A stretch of 64,000 nt of DNA from Gammaproteobacteria bacterium (GTDB lineage Bacteria > Pseudomonadota > Gammaproteobacteria > Pseudomonadales > Pseudohongiellaceae). How positions within the stretch are numbered: the first letter of the stretch is position 1; every line of letters starts with the position of its first letter. The notes below the pieces were generated by a model. It saw only the letters and a list, made by a program, of their open reading frames with translations, searched no databases and had not been told where the DNA came from. The position numbers and the translations under genes are program-made. This document shows positions 9,417 to 17,073 of the stretch, one piece after another. The stretch is from assembly GCA_030682575.1 (NCBI GenBank), contig JAUXNX010000001.1, positions 301,589 to 365,588 of the forward strand, in the 5' to 3' direction.

Positions 9417-10436
9417 TTATTCTTCTGCGACTTTCACCAGTTGCTTGCCGAAGTTTCTTCCCTTGAGCAAACCACGGAAATATTCCGGAGCCCGCTCCAG
9501 GCCTTCACCAATCGATTCGCGATAACGAAGCCGCCCTTCCTTCACCCACTGCCCGAGCTGCCTTGTAGCGTCCGGCCAACGCTCCATCCACTCAGTCACA
9601 ACGAAGAAGCGGCTCTCGGGTTGATGGGCTGACAGGCGTTTGAAAATTTGCGTGGGATGATCAACCACGGTGATGTCTTCTGCATTGTAGTCGGAGACGT
9701 ACCCACAAATGGGCACCCTGGCACCTTCATTCAGAAGAGGCGCGACGGTTCTGGCGACTTCTCCGCCAACATTCTCGAAATAGATATCGACCCCGTTTGG
9801 ACACGCCTGTTTCAATTCCTGCGCAAGGTTGCCCGCCTTGTAGTCGATGCAGGCGTCGAAGCCCAGCTCCTCCTTGACATAGCGACACTTGTCCGCACCG
9901 CCCGCTATACCTATGGCACGCAGACCCAGAATCTTCGCCATCTGTCCGACAACGGAACCGACAGCACCGGACGCGGCAGCGACAACCAGCGTTTCACCTG
10001 CCACCGGCTTGCCAAGTTCCAGCAATCCGAAATAAGCAGTCCGGCCCGGCATTCCCACGACACCAAGATGAGCAGACAGAGTCCCATTGTTCAGATCGAC
10101 TTTCATCAGACGGGGCAGACTGTCATCCACCACAATCATGCTTTGCCACCCCATGTGTGCTGTCACGTAATCGCCCACCTGATACTTGTCGGACCGGGAC
10201 TCAATGACAACTCCTGCAGACTCTCCCACCATTACCTCACCGATTTCCACGGGCTTGGCATAAGACTTCACGTCATTCATCCTGCCACGCATATAGGGGT
10301 CGAGCGAGAGCCACAGCACCTTGATGAGTATCTGCCCATCGCGCAAAGCAGGCGTCTCTTCCTGGATTAAGCGAAAGCAACTGTCGTCTGGCTCTCCCAG
10401 CGGCCTTCTTGCGAGTACTATCTTTGTATTCTTCAT
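9417..10436 (-). CDS. MDR-family NADP-dependent oxidoreductase (2-alkenal reductase / CurA type)
   Basis: A 339-residue zinc-free medium-chain dehydrogenase. Characteristic pieces are the N-terminal DPYMRGRMND, the cofactor-binding AAASGAVGSVVGQMAKILG, then FENVGGEVARTVAPLLNEGARVPICG and the C-terminal RGLLKGRNFGKQLVKV. These match the leukotriene B4 12-hydroxydehydrogenase/CurA group that reduces alpha,beta-unsaturated aldehydes and ketones with NADPH. The ATG at 10436 is chosen because AGGAAGGGGG lies directly upstream; an in-frame extension of 17 residues to 10487 has no ribosome site. It heads the minus-strand run that continues through two SDRs and the acyl-CoA dehydrogenase. Confidence 0.88.
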   Translation of the reverse strand: MKNTKIVLARRPLGEPDDSCFRLIQEETPALRDGQILIKVLWLSLDPYMRGRMNDVKSYAKPVEIGEVMVGESAGVVIESRSDKYQVGDYVTAHMGWQSMIVVDDSLPRLMKVDLNNGTLSAHLGVVGMPGRTAYFGLLELGKPVAGETLVVAAASGAVGSVVGQMAKILGLRAIGIAGGADKCRYVKEELGFDACIDYKAGNLAQELKQACPNGVDIYFENVGGEVARTVAPLLNEGARVPICGYVSDYNAEDITVVDHPTQIFKRLSAHQPESRFFVVTEWMERWPDATRQLGQWVKEGRLRYRESIGEGLERAPEYFRGLLKGRNFGKQLVKVAEE

Positions 10437-10515
10437 GATCCCCCTTCCTGCATCCCAAGACCAACCCGATGGCTGGATGTCGGCCATACTAGCCCATGCA
10501 TTCGATCAACGACAA

Positions 10516-11736
10516 TCAGACACACAGCTTGGTCTCAGCCACCATGCCACGCTGCTGTTCGCGGAGTGCGCTTGCCAGAATGCTGATCCCCTCTTCCAAC
10601 TCAGTCATCGACAACAAGAGACCGGGAATGATCCTCAGCACGGCACCACGGGTGGGCGTGATCATCAACCCCTTGTGCAAACAGATTTCGGTCAATTGCG
10701 CTACCAGTTGGTCGTCCTGCATCTGAATTCCGATGAGTAATCCCTGCCCACGCACCTCGGCGATCTGCAAAGGAAATTCCAGCGCCAGCGTCTTCAGCAC
10801 TTGCAGTGCATGATGACCCATCGTCGCCACGCGATCTGCAATGTCATGCTGGACAAGGAAATTCACCACTGCGATGGAGACCGCACAACCGAGCGGATTT
10901 CCGCAATACGTTCCGCCGTGATCACCCTTGTTCACACCGTTCGCGACGGACTCCGTCAGCGCCAGTGCCGCAAAGGGATAACCACCGGCAATCCCTTTGC
11001 CCATGGTAAGAATATCGGGTGTCACACCCTCCGCATCTACTGCAAAGAAGTGACCTGTGCGACAGAATCCGGTCTGCACTTCATCCGCAATGAACAACGT
11101 TCCGTTGGCCTGGCACAACTCCACCACTGCGCGCAGGTACCCGGCTGGAGGCACTCGCACACCGCCCTCTCCTTGCACTGGCTCCAGAATGACCGCTGCG
11201 ACCTGCTCAGTCATCGCCAGTGCAAGCGACTCGATGTCGCCGAACGGCACGAAGATATTTCCGGGCACGCGCGGCAGGAATTTTTCGGCATTCGCAGAGC
11301 TGCCCGAAAGTGACAAGGTGCCAAGTGTACGACCATGAAAGGATCCCTGTACCGCGATCACCTGGGGCCTGCCCGTCACCTTGCGCGCCAATTTGACGGC
11401 AGCATCATTGGCCTCTGCCCCACTATTGGCAAAGAACACTCGTGCAAGTCCAGGTGGCAGAACTTGTTGCAACAAGGTCAAAAGACGTGCTCGCACGGGC
11501 GAATAGGTAAAGCCGGAATTCGGATTCTGCATGATCCTGCCCGCCTGTTCGCTGATGGCGCTGACGATCACAGGATGGGAATGCCCAAGACAAGTCACCC
11601 CCCAACCGGCTGTGAAGTCCAGATATCGCCTGCCCTGCTCATCCCAAACGTAACTGCCCAATCCGCGCTCGATTGCTACGGGCTGTTTCTGACAGACAGA
11701 CAGTCCATGGTGATCTTCAATTGCTATCGTACTCAT
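10516..11736 (-). CDS. class III aminotransferase, acetylornithine/succinylornithine type
   Basis: A 406-residue PLP enzyme. Landmarks are GWGVTCLGHSHP, FFANSGAEANDAAVKLAR, SFHGRTLGTLSLSG, ILEPVQGEGGV, the DEVQTGFCRTG aspartate motif and the PLP lysine in TMGKGIAGGYP, then HGGTYCGNPLGCA. Overall it most resembles ArgD/AstC, which transaminate N-acetyl- or N-succinylornithine, but 4-aminobutyrate-type activity cannot be excluded and no other arg gene is in the window. The start at 11736 follows CCGGAGGCAACA. Upstream sits a strong terminator and an arginine-rich small ORF, an arrangement that may be an attenuator. Confidence 0.82.
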   Translation of the reverse strand: MSTIAIEDHHGLSVCQKQPVAIERGLGSYVWDEQGRRYLDFTAGWGVTCLGHSHPVIVSAISEQAGRIMQNPNSGFTYSPVRARLLTLLQQVLPPGLARVFFANSGAEANDAAVKLARKVTGRPQVIAVQGSFHGRTLGTLSLSGSSANAEKFLPRVPGNIFVPFGDIESLALAMTEQVAAVILEPVQGEGGVRVPPAGYLRAVVELCQANGTLFIADEVQTGFCRTGHFFAVDAEGVTPDILTMGKGIAGGYPFAALALTESVANGVNKGDHGGTYCGNPLGCAVSIAVVNFLVQHDIADRVATMGHHALQVLKTLALEFPLQIAEVRGQGLLIGIQMQDDQLVAQLTEICLHKGLMITPTRGAVLRIIPGLLLSMTELEEGISILASALREQQRGMVAETKLCV

Positions 11737-11760
11737 TGTTGCCTCCGGTTTTCTCAAGGT

Positions 11761-11800
11761 AAAAAAAAACCTCCAGGAGTCGGGACGCCTGGAGGTTTTT
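11761..11800 (-). terminator. strong bidirectional rho-independent terminator
   Basis: A 10-bp perfect stem (AACCTCCAGG at 11768-11777 with CCTGGAGGTT at 11788-11797) is flanked by A9 on one side and T5 on the other, so it can terminate in both directions. On the minus strand it lies 24 bases after the stop of the small ORF at 11824-11964 and 25 bases before the aminotransferase start. Confidence 0.9.
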
Positions 11801-11823
11801 GGTTTCAGTAATACTATTTTGCT

Positions 11824-11964
11824 TTAGAGAGTCTCAGGCTTCTCCGGATGATGGGCGCTTTGTGCACGCGCACGACGACGGGCCGCAGCGGAACGCGCGG
11901 CTGACATGGCGGCTGCCATGGTCAGTGCCATTGAGACAGATTGTGTGAACACTTGTTTGGACAT
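11824..11964 (-). CDS. 46-residue arginine/alanine-rich small ORF (small protein or leader peptide)
   Basis: Not a recognised family. The ATG at 11964 opens a 46-codon frame whose product begins MSKQVFTQSVSMALTMAAAM, continues with an Ala/Arg stretch holding five Arg between residues 24 and 33, and ends HHPEKPETL. The ribosome site (GAAGCTCTCG) is modest. Three things support it as real: a plausible sigma-70 promoter (TTGACT, 17 bases, TACAGT) 67 bases upstream, the terminator right after the stop, and no competing gene on the other strand. Its place before an ArgD-type aminotransferase with Arg codons clustered ahead of a terminator is also what an arginine-sensing leader peptide would look like. 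Which role applies is undecided. Confidence 0.5.
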   Translation of the reverse strand: MSKQVFTQSVSMALTMAAAMSAARSAAARRRARAQSAHHPEKPETL

Positions 11965-12030
11965 CGAGAGCTTCTATATCGAATCTGGTTATTCTGCGAA
12001 CACCCAAAGCCACGCAGATTGAGGCGGGCG

Positions 12031-12059
12031 ACTGTATTTCATCCAACATGCCGAGTCAA
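12031..12059 (-). promoter_or_regulatory. candidate sigma-70 promoter for the small arginine-rich ORF
   Basis: On the minus strand TTGACT (12054-12059) and TACAGT (12031-12036) are separated by exactly 17 bases. Transcription would begin near 12024, about 60 bases before the small ORF's ATG at 11964. Confidence 0.5.
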
Positions 12060-12128
12060 CAGTGCTTCCGGACAGAGAGTGGGCTAGAATGGCCCTGCAC
12101 GTTCGCTTTCGACTCAGAGAATCTGGCG

Positions 12129-13691
12129 ATGAGAGAACTAACAAGAACTGACAGCTCCTTCCGCTCCATTCTACAACGCGGCTCTCTGCTGGCCGTGCTG
12201 GCGTTGCCCGTTCTTCACGAAAGCACGTCCGCACAGCAGGATACTGCACCAACAGCTGCCCGCGAACTCAATACCCCTGCACAGAATTTTCCACCAGTCG
12301 TTTCTTCACCAGTAGCGACGGGTAGCCTGACTCAACGCGCCATCGATCATGAACAGCGCATCGAACAGTATCAACAAACCGTCGAGCGTCTGCAGAGCGA
12401 GGTTGGACCTTTTGATCAGAGCCTGATCGAACCACTGGAGTCACTGACAGCCATTTTCATCGAATCCGAGAACTACGAAGACGCGATTGCTCTTCTGGAC
12501 CAGCAGTTGCAGATTCAACGCATCAACAATGGCCTCTACACCACCCGGCAGCTTCCCGTTGTCGAGGCGCAGCTGCGACTGCGTGCGGCTTCGGGTGATT
12601 GGGACAAAGTCAGCGACACTCTGCAATACCTTTCCTGGATCTATCAACGCGATACCACGCTGTCGCCTGAAGAGCAGTTGGTGGGCCTGAAGCAATTGGG
12701 CAGTTGGCATCTTACAGCCCTTGGCCAGGATGCACGCGAACATGAAGCCTTTCATCTTGTAGAGCTGAGGAACAAGGAGGAACAGGCGCGGGAGCTTGCT
12801 GAGGAGCATTATGGGAAGACCAGTGAAGCACTTGTGCCCTTCGTATACGACGAAGCCCTGGCTGACTTGTACATAGGTCTCGCCATCATGCTTACTGGCG
12901 AGACATCCCAGGACCTGATGTTGATGACAGAAGGCATCCGCAGCCGCTCTCCTGCAGGTTCGTCCGTCACAGCATCACGTTCGCTTACGGAAGCAGATAT
13001 CGAAGCCCTGTATGGATCGCGGGCGAGCACGGTCATCGAACGCTCTTTCAAGAACAACATGTCAGCCAATCTGACCCACCTGAAACGTATCAGGGAAATC
13101 TATTCCGCCAGCGGCAATCTGGAGGCCGAAGCCATGTCACTGATGTATATGGGTGACTCGACGCTGCTGCGTCAGCAGTATGAGAACCGTCCAGGCAACT
13201 TCGCCGGCGTGCGTCGTGGCACTACCACCCCCGGACCGGCTTTGGACTACTACGGAGAGGCGCTCGCCATGCTGACCACGGCAGGCCTGCCCGACAGCGT
13301 GGTGGCTGAGTTTACCCAGTGTCCGGTGTTACTGCCGATCACCGTGTTTCACGACAACCTGCAGGATGCGCGACCCCAATGCGAGCATCAGCAGGAACCA
13401 CCACTTTATGATCTGGGTGTCTACAGCCTGATGTCGACTCTGATCCCGGGGCTGGAGGGCAGCCCGGAGCTGGCCGAAGGTCAGTTGGAAGCCACTTTGA
13501 CATTCACCGTGCGCTCCAACGGCCAAGTAGGTAACAACGAAATCCTGACAATCGAGCCCGACAACACACCCAACAGGGTGCGAGTACGCAAATTGACCGA
13601 ACTCATGCAATTTCGCCCCGCTCTGCACAATGGCAGAGCTGCCAGAACCGAGAATGTCCGCTTGCGTGTGCGCATGCCGGCAGCACAGTGA
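12129..13691 (+). CDS. exported protein with helical repeat region and TonB-like C-terminal domain
   Basis: A 520-residue protein of unknown role. Residues 1-35 look like a signal sequence (basic start, RGSLLAVLALPVL, cut after ESTSA). The middle part is helical and TPR-like, with stretches such as RIEQYQQTVERLQSEVGPFDQS and EDAIALLDQQLQIQ. The last 90 residues (EATLTFTVRSNGQVGN, then ILTIEPDN, RVRKLTELMQFRPALHNGR and VRLRVRMPA) follow the pattern of the TonB C-terminal fold: a beta strand, a variable loop, a helix with F-x-PA, and a last strand. The ATG at 12129 begins the signal peptide; an upstream in-frame start at 12048 would overlap the divergent promoter. No TonB partner is nearby, so the link to energy transduction is only structural. 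Confidence 0.65.
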   Translation: MRELTRTDSSFRSILQRGSLLAVLALPVLHESTSAQQDTAPTAARELNTPAQNFPPVVSSPVATGSLTQRAIDHEQRIEQYQQTVERLQSEVGPFDQSLIEPLESLTAIFIESENYEDAIALLDQQLQIQRINNGLYTTRQLPVVEAQLRLRAASGDWDKVSDTLQYLSWIYQRDTTLSPEEQLVGLKQLGSWHLTALGQDAREHEAFHLVELRNKEEQARELAEEHYGKTSEALVPFVYDEALADLYIGLAIMLTGETSQDLMLMTEGIRSRSPAGSSVTASRSLTEADIEALYGSRASTVIERSFKNNMSANLTHLKRIREIYSASGNLEAEAMSLMYMGDSTLLRQQYENRPGNFAGVRRGTTTPGPALDYYGEALAMLTTAGLPDSVVAEFTQCPVLLPITVFHDNLQDARPQCEHQQEPPLYDLGVYSLMSTLIPGLEGSPELAEGQLEATLTFTVRSNGQVGNNEILTIEPDNTPNRVRVRKLTELMQFRPALHNGRAARTENVRLRVRMPAAQ

Positions 13692-13706
13692 TTGGCCGTT
13701 GCCATC

Positions 13707-14912
13707 TCAGCGGCGCTGCTCCAGCACCACCCCTGCCTGCAACAAAGTGTCAATTGCTTCTGATTCCAAACCATACTCCTGCAGTATTTCCCGCGTATGA
13801 GCTCCAAATTTCGGCGGCAGGTAGCGCAGGGTACCCGGGGTGCGTGAGAACTTGATGGGTGTTCCTGTCATCCTGTACCAGTCATGCACGACATTCATTC
13901 CACGATGTTGGGTATGAGGGTGCGCTACCACTTGCGCGGTGTCATGAATCGGCCCAGCAGGCAGCCCCGCTTCCAACAAACGCCCGCAAAGCTCGGCACC
14001 ATCAACTTTCATCAGACGTGATTCCAGCTCAGCTTTGAGGTCCAGTCGATTGTTGACCCGATCAATGTTGTGAGTGAAGCGGCTGTCATTCAACAACTCG
14101 GAACACCCAAGCTCCTCGCACAATTTGGCAAAGGCACCGTCGTTGCCTGCTCCGATGAATATGTCTACAGTGCGGGTACGAAACGTGTCGTAGGGACTGA
14201 TATTCGGATGGGCGTTGCCCGTGGCCACGGGTACCTTGCCGGAAAAGTTGTAGTTGACAATATGAGGGTGCATCAACGACACGGCACAATCATACAACGT
14301 CATGTCTATGTACTGACCAAGTCCCGATTTCTCGCGCTCGGCCAACGCCATCAGGATAGCAACGGCTGTGTAAAGCCCTGTGCCCATATCCACCATGGCG
14401 ATCCCCAACCGAGTCGGATTGCTGCCACTCTCGCCGTTCACGCTGAACCAGCCAGCCATGGCCTGTACTATTGCGTCATAGCCGGGATAACCGCCCAGTG
14501 GACCATCGGAGCCAAAACCACTGACACGACAGTGAATCAGGCGCGGAAACCGTTCGCGCAGTACCTCTTCATAACCCAGTCCCCACTTCTCCATCGCACC
14601 CGGCTTGTAGTTTTCCAAAAGAATATCCGCTCCATCCAGCAGGGTCAGCAGCAGATCCCGCCCTTCGGAGCGAGTCAGATCCAGACCCATGGAGCGTTTG
14701 TTGCGATTCACTCCGATGAAGTACGCTGCATCCCCCTCGTGAAAGGGCGGCCCCCAATCCCGCGTCTCGTCGCCCCTGGGTGGTTCGATCTTGATGACCT
14801 CGGCGCCATGATCGGCCAACACCTGAGTGCAGTAGGGCCCACCCAGCACGCGGGACAGGTCGATGATGCGTTTGCCACTCAGGGCGCTGGCCGTCGGAGT
14901 TACGTTGTTCAT
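13707..14912 (-). CDS. CaiB/BaiF family III CoA-transferase
   Basis: A 401-residue enzyme that moves CoA between organic acids through an aspartyl-CoA intermediate. It begins with the usual LSGKRIIDLSRVLGGPYCTQVLADHGAEVIKIE, has VNRNKRSMGLDL, and the nucleophilic Asp is Asp146 in GYPGYDAIVQAMAGW. The C-terminal TPIKFSRTPG and GAHTREILQEYGL are also family features. The start ATG at 14912 has CAGGA 8 bases upstream. It converges with the TonB-like-domain gene, their stops lying 16 bases apart. Substrates in this family include formyl/oxalyl, carnitine and succinyl/mesaconyl esters; the sequence does not decide which. Confidence 0.88.
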   Translation of the reverse strand: MNNVTPTASALSGKRIIDLSRVLGGPYCTQVLADHGAEVIKIEPPRGDETRDWGPPFHEGDAAYFIGVNRNKRSMGLDLTRSEGRDLLLTLLDGADILLENYKPGAMEKWGLGYEEVLRERFPRLIHCRVSGFGSDGPLGGYPGYDAIVQAMAGWFSVNGESGSNPTRLGIAMVDMGTGLYTAVAILMALAEREKSGLGQYIDMTLYDCAVSLMHPHIVNYNFSGKVPVATGNAHPNISPYDTFRTRTVDIFIGAGNDGAFAKLCEELGCSELLNDSRFTHNIDRVNNRLDLKAELESRLMKVDGAELCGRLLEAGLPAGPIHDTAQVVAHPHTQHRGMNVVHDWYRMTGTPIKFSRTPGTLRYLPPKFGAHTREILQEYGLESEAIDTLLQAGVVLEQRR

Positions 14913-14986
14913 TGGGGGTGTCCTGATGGAGAAGGCGCTGTGAGGGTAATTCAGTGTCCTGCCCTTTTCAACAGCATGCAGGCTGC

Positions 14987-15532
14987 TCAGGCAAGGTGAA
15001 TGCCGGTGTCATGCAGCAATGCAGGAAGGAAGAATTCTGCCACCAACAGGGGTTTGCCGTAGAGATAGAACAACGAGCGGCGCCCCCAGATGTCATCGGC
15101 CTGAGTCAATTCCAACTGACGACGCTGCAACAGAGGATTGCGAAACAGAAACTCTCCCAGCGGTTTGTTGCTGAGATGCCGCAGACGCTTGAGCTCCCCT
15201 TCCATGCTGCTGACGGGAATCAAGGAGTGAGCTGCCACCCAGGGTGTGTCTCCACATTGCAGCAGCACTCGCCGCGACCACATGCGCTCACTAGCCACGG
15301 AAGGGCTGAAGCATTGCAATAACGAAGGCAATTGCCGTCTTACCCAGCCCTCTTCCAGTACTACAACACGGAACCGACCATCTGCATGTTCCTTCAGACG
15401 CAGGGTCAGTGAACCTGGGTCGAGCAACCATGACTGCAGATCTGGGTCGGGACGAGGCAATATCTGCGACACGGGACGCCACAACAGACGATCCGAATGC
15501 AGGCTGAGCAATTCATTAATGGGAGCAGTCAA
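14987..15532 (-). CDS. ubiC: chorismate pyruvate-lyase UbiC
   Basis: About 181 residues, close to the usual 165-180. UbiC converts chorismate to 4-hydroxybenzoate and pyruvate, the first step of ubiquinone synthesis. Visible signatures are WLLDPGSLTLRLK, the central VLLQCGDTPWVAAHSLIP, LGEFLF with the active-site Glu, and the terminal GRRSLFYLYGKPLLVAEFFLP. The open frame extends to a GTG at 15589, but that puts the start inside the terminator of the OmpA-family gene. The TTG at 15532, preceded by GCAGGTGAAGAA, is the best start downstream of the hairpin. No ubiA follows in this window. The gene call is firm and the exact start is not. Confidence 0.85.
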   Translation of the reverse strand: MTAPINELLSLHSDRLLWRPVSQILPRPDPDLQSWLLDPGSLTLRLKEHADGRFRVVVLEEGWVRRQLPSLLQCFSPSVASERMWSRRVLLQCGDTPWVAAHSLIPVSSMEGELKRLRHLSNKPLGEFLFRNPLLQRRQLELTQADDIWGRRSLFYLYGKPLLVAEFFLPALLHDTGIHLA

Positions 15533-15547
15533 TTCTTCACCTGCAAT

Positions 15548-15586
15548 AAAAAAACCCCTGCAGCATCCAGACACCACAGGGGTTTT
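15548..15586 (-). terminator. rho-independent terminator of the OmpA-family gene
   Basis: On the minus strand the 10-bp stem AAAACCCCTG/CAGGGGTTTT (15577-15586 with 15551-15560) ends in a run of seven T residues (15548-15554). It follows the OmpA-family stop by about 47 bases and precedes ubiC. Confidence 0.9.
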
Positions 15587-15633
15587 CACTTCTCATCGCA
15601 AGGGCTGCAACAGCCCCTGCAGACACACGAGCC

Positions 15634-16707
15634 TTAGCGAGTCTGGAAACGCTGCAGAGTCGTGGAGATCACGCTCTCTACGCGACGGTTCTGAGCACGC
15701 CCCTGGGCAGTGTCATTGGTAGCGGTGGGGCGGGATTCGCCGTAACCGCGCGCGGTGACTTTACCGGGAGCAATGTTGAACTGATTGATCAGAATCTGTC
15801 GAACTGCGTCCACACGACGCTGTGACAGAGCCATGTTGTACTCTTCAGTACCCATGGAATCAGTATGACCTTCCAGAACAGCAACGGTGTCATCGTGTTC
15901 ATTGAGGAAGTCTGCAACTCGTCTGATTTCGGCTACATACTCTGGCTTGACTACAGCCTGGTCGAAATCGAACTGGACGTTCAGATTGATTCTGGCCACT
16001 TCTTCCAGAACGATTGAACAGCCTCGGTCATCGACACGGTGAGTGCGCGGAGTATCCGGACATGCATCGCGGCTGTCAGGTACGCCATCACCATCGGCAT
16101 CAGGTGCAGATGCTACCGGTGCCGCCGCAGGTGCTGCCGCTGCAGGACGTGTTGCAGGAGCAGAGGCTGCGGGACGTGTTGCAGGAGCAGCGCTGCCGCC
16201 GAATCGGAAGACCAGTGCAGTGTCTATCCCGTAATCATGGTAGTGCTCGTCCATGCCCCAGAATTTTCTGACGGCGGTTCTCCACTCCAGATTTTCACTA
16301 AGCTGGTATCTCACGCCGAGGCCTGCGTCATAAACAGTCTCTTCATTCTGGCTGAAGTCGTTATGACCCGCACCAGCAACGAAGAAGGGAGTCAATTGTC
16401 CTAACTTTCTGTCGAAACTGTACAGAAGGTCAAAGCGATACTGGAACAGATCCTTGTCAGGACCTCGACCATCAAGGTCCATATCGAACACATTGATCTC
16501 GCCACTGATCTTGTCAGTGAAGTCATAACCCAGCCCAAGGGTAAATCCGTGTTCTGTCCCTTGCAGTCGGTCCTTGTCGAAGTCAATCCACTGCACGCCA
16601 GGCGCAAGATAAAACTGGCCTTCCGCTGCAATTGAAGTGCTGGGCGCGACGACGAAAGCGCTTGTGGCTAGCATCAAACTCAAAGCCGTCAAATAGGTTT
16701 TTTTCAT
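15634..16707 (-). CDS. OmpA/OprF-family outer-membrane protein
   Basis: A 357-residue protein with a signal peptide (MKKTYLTALSLMLATSAFVV, cut near SIAAEG), an N-terminal eight-stranded beta-barrel (GQFYLAPGVQWIDFD and alternating strands to about residue 175), a Pro/Ala-rich linker of repeated ATRPAA units, a thrombospondin-type-3 Ca-binding stretch (DADGDGVPDSRDACPDTP), and a C-terminal peptidoglycan-binding OmpA domain (NVQFDFDQAVVKPEY, LEGHTDSMGTEEYN, LSQRRVDAVR, TARGYGESRP, NRRVE). It tethers the outer membrane to the cell wall. GGAGAGACC precedes the ATG, and a -10 (TATAAT, 16749-16754) lies 42 bases upstream. Confidence 0.93.
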   Translation of the reverse strand: MKKTYLTALSLMLATSAFVVAPSTSIAAEGQFYLAPGVQWIDFDKDRLQGTEHGFTLGLGYDFTDKISGEINVFDMDLDGRGPDKDLFQYRFDLLYSFDRKLGQLTPFFVAGAGHNDFSQNEETVYDAGLGVRYQLSENLEWRTAVRKFWGMDEHYHDYGIDTALVFRFGGSAAPATRPAASAPATRPAAAAPAAAPVASAPDADGDGVPDSRDACPDTPRTHRVDDRGCSIVLEEVARINLNVQFDFDQAVVKPEYVAEIRRVADFLNEHDDTVAVLEGHTDSMGTEEYNMALSQRRVDAVRQILINQFNIAPGKVTARGYGESRPTATNDTAQGRAQNRRVESVISTTLQRFQTR

Positions 16708-16748
16708 GGTCTCTCCTTTGGTGTAACCAAGTATAAAAAAGCGGGGCG

Positions 16749-16754
16749 ATTATA
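16749..16754 (-). promoter_or_regulatory. candidate -10 hexamer for the OmpA-family gene
   Basis: A perfect TATAAT on the minus strand 42 bases before the ATG. No good -35 is present at 16-18 bases, so it may be an extended or activated promoter. Confidence 0.5.
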
Positions 16755-16955
16755 CCTCAGTCGCCACATGGGGCAGTAGCTATTTCCTTTGAAAGCAGGC
16801 AATCAATCGGAATTGTGACCTTTTTCGCGATTCTATACGACGACTCTGGCCAATTCGGATCGAATCACGAACAAAACATGACACAAGCCTGACTTTTTAC
16901 TTGTAATTGCGCTCTACCAAGGCTGCATATTTCCAGTAACCCCGGAGTCATTCGA

Positions 16956-16995
16956 CTGTAATAAAACTGCCATTTAAGTGTCGCACAACTGCAAC
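16956..16995 (+). promoter_or_regulatory. four-repeat Pho box array (PhoB site) of the beta-helix gene
   Basis: Four 7-base repeats spaced exactly 11 bases apart: CTGTAAT at 16956, CTGCCAT at 16967, GTGTCGC at 16978 and CTGCAAC at 16989. The first two form a near-consensus Pho box (CTGTAATAAAACTGCCAT). Ten bases after the last repeat a -10-like TAGCAT lies at 17006-17011, the spacing expected of PhoB-activated promoters. The gene's ATG is at 17074. Confidence 0.75.
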
Positions 16996-17073
16996 ATTCA
17001 GTGGCTAGCATGAGCCCTGCCAAAATTTATAACGCGATTGCCTTAATTCAAGGACAAGACCTCAGGAGCTCAT

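Larger units (their letters stand above)
16708..17073. other. divergent regulatory region between OmpA-family and beta-helix genes
   Basis: No gene is seen in these 366 bases. They hold a -10 hexamer for the OmpA-family gene on the minus strand and the four-repeat Pho box array for the plus-strand beta-helix gene. The part between about 16790 and 16950 is AT-rich with no recognisable element. Confidence 0.6.

Noticed and set aside
9648..10370. 240-codon plus-strand frame opposite the MDR gene
   Set aside because: Shadow; no motif and no start signal, whereas the minus-strand gene has clear MDR motifs.
14070..14999. 309-codon plus-strand frame opposite the CoA-transferase
   Set aside because: Shadow of a well-supported gene; residues do not form any known fold pattern.
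14987..15589. GTG start at 15589 for ubiC
   Set aside because: It sits inside the stem of the OmpA-family terminator; the TTG at 15532 with GCAGGTGAAGAA upstream is more likely.
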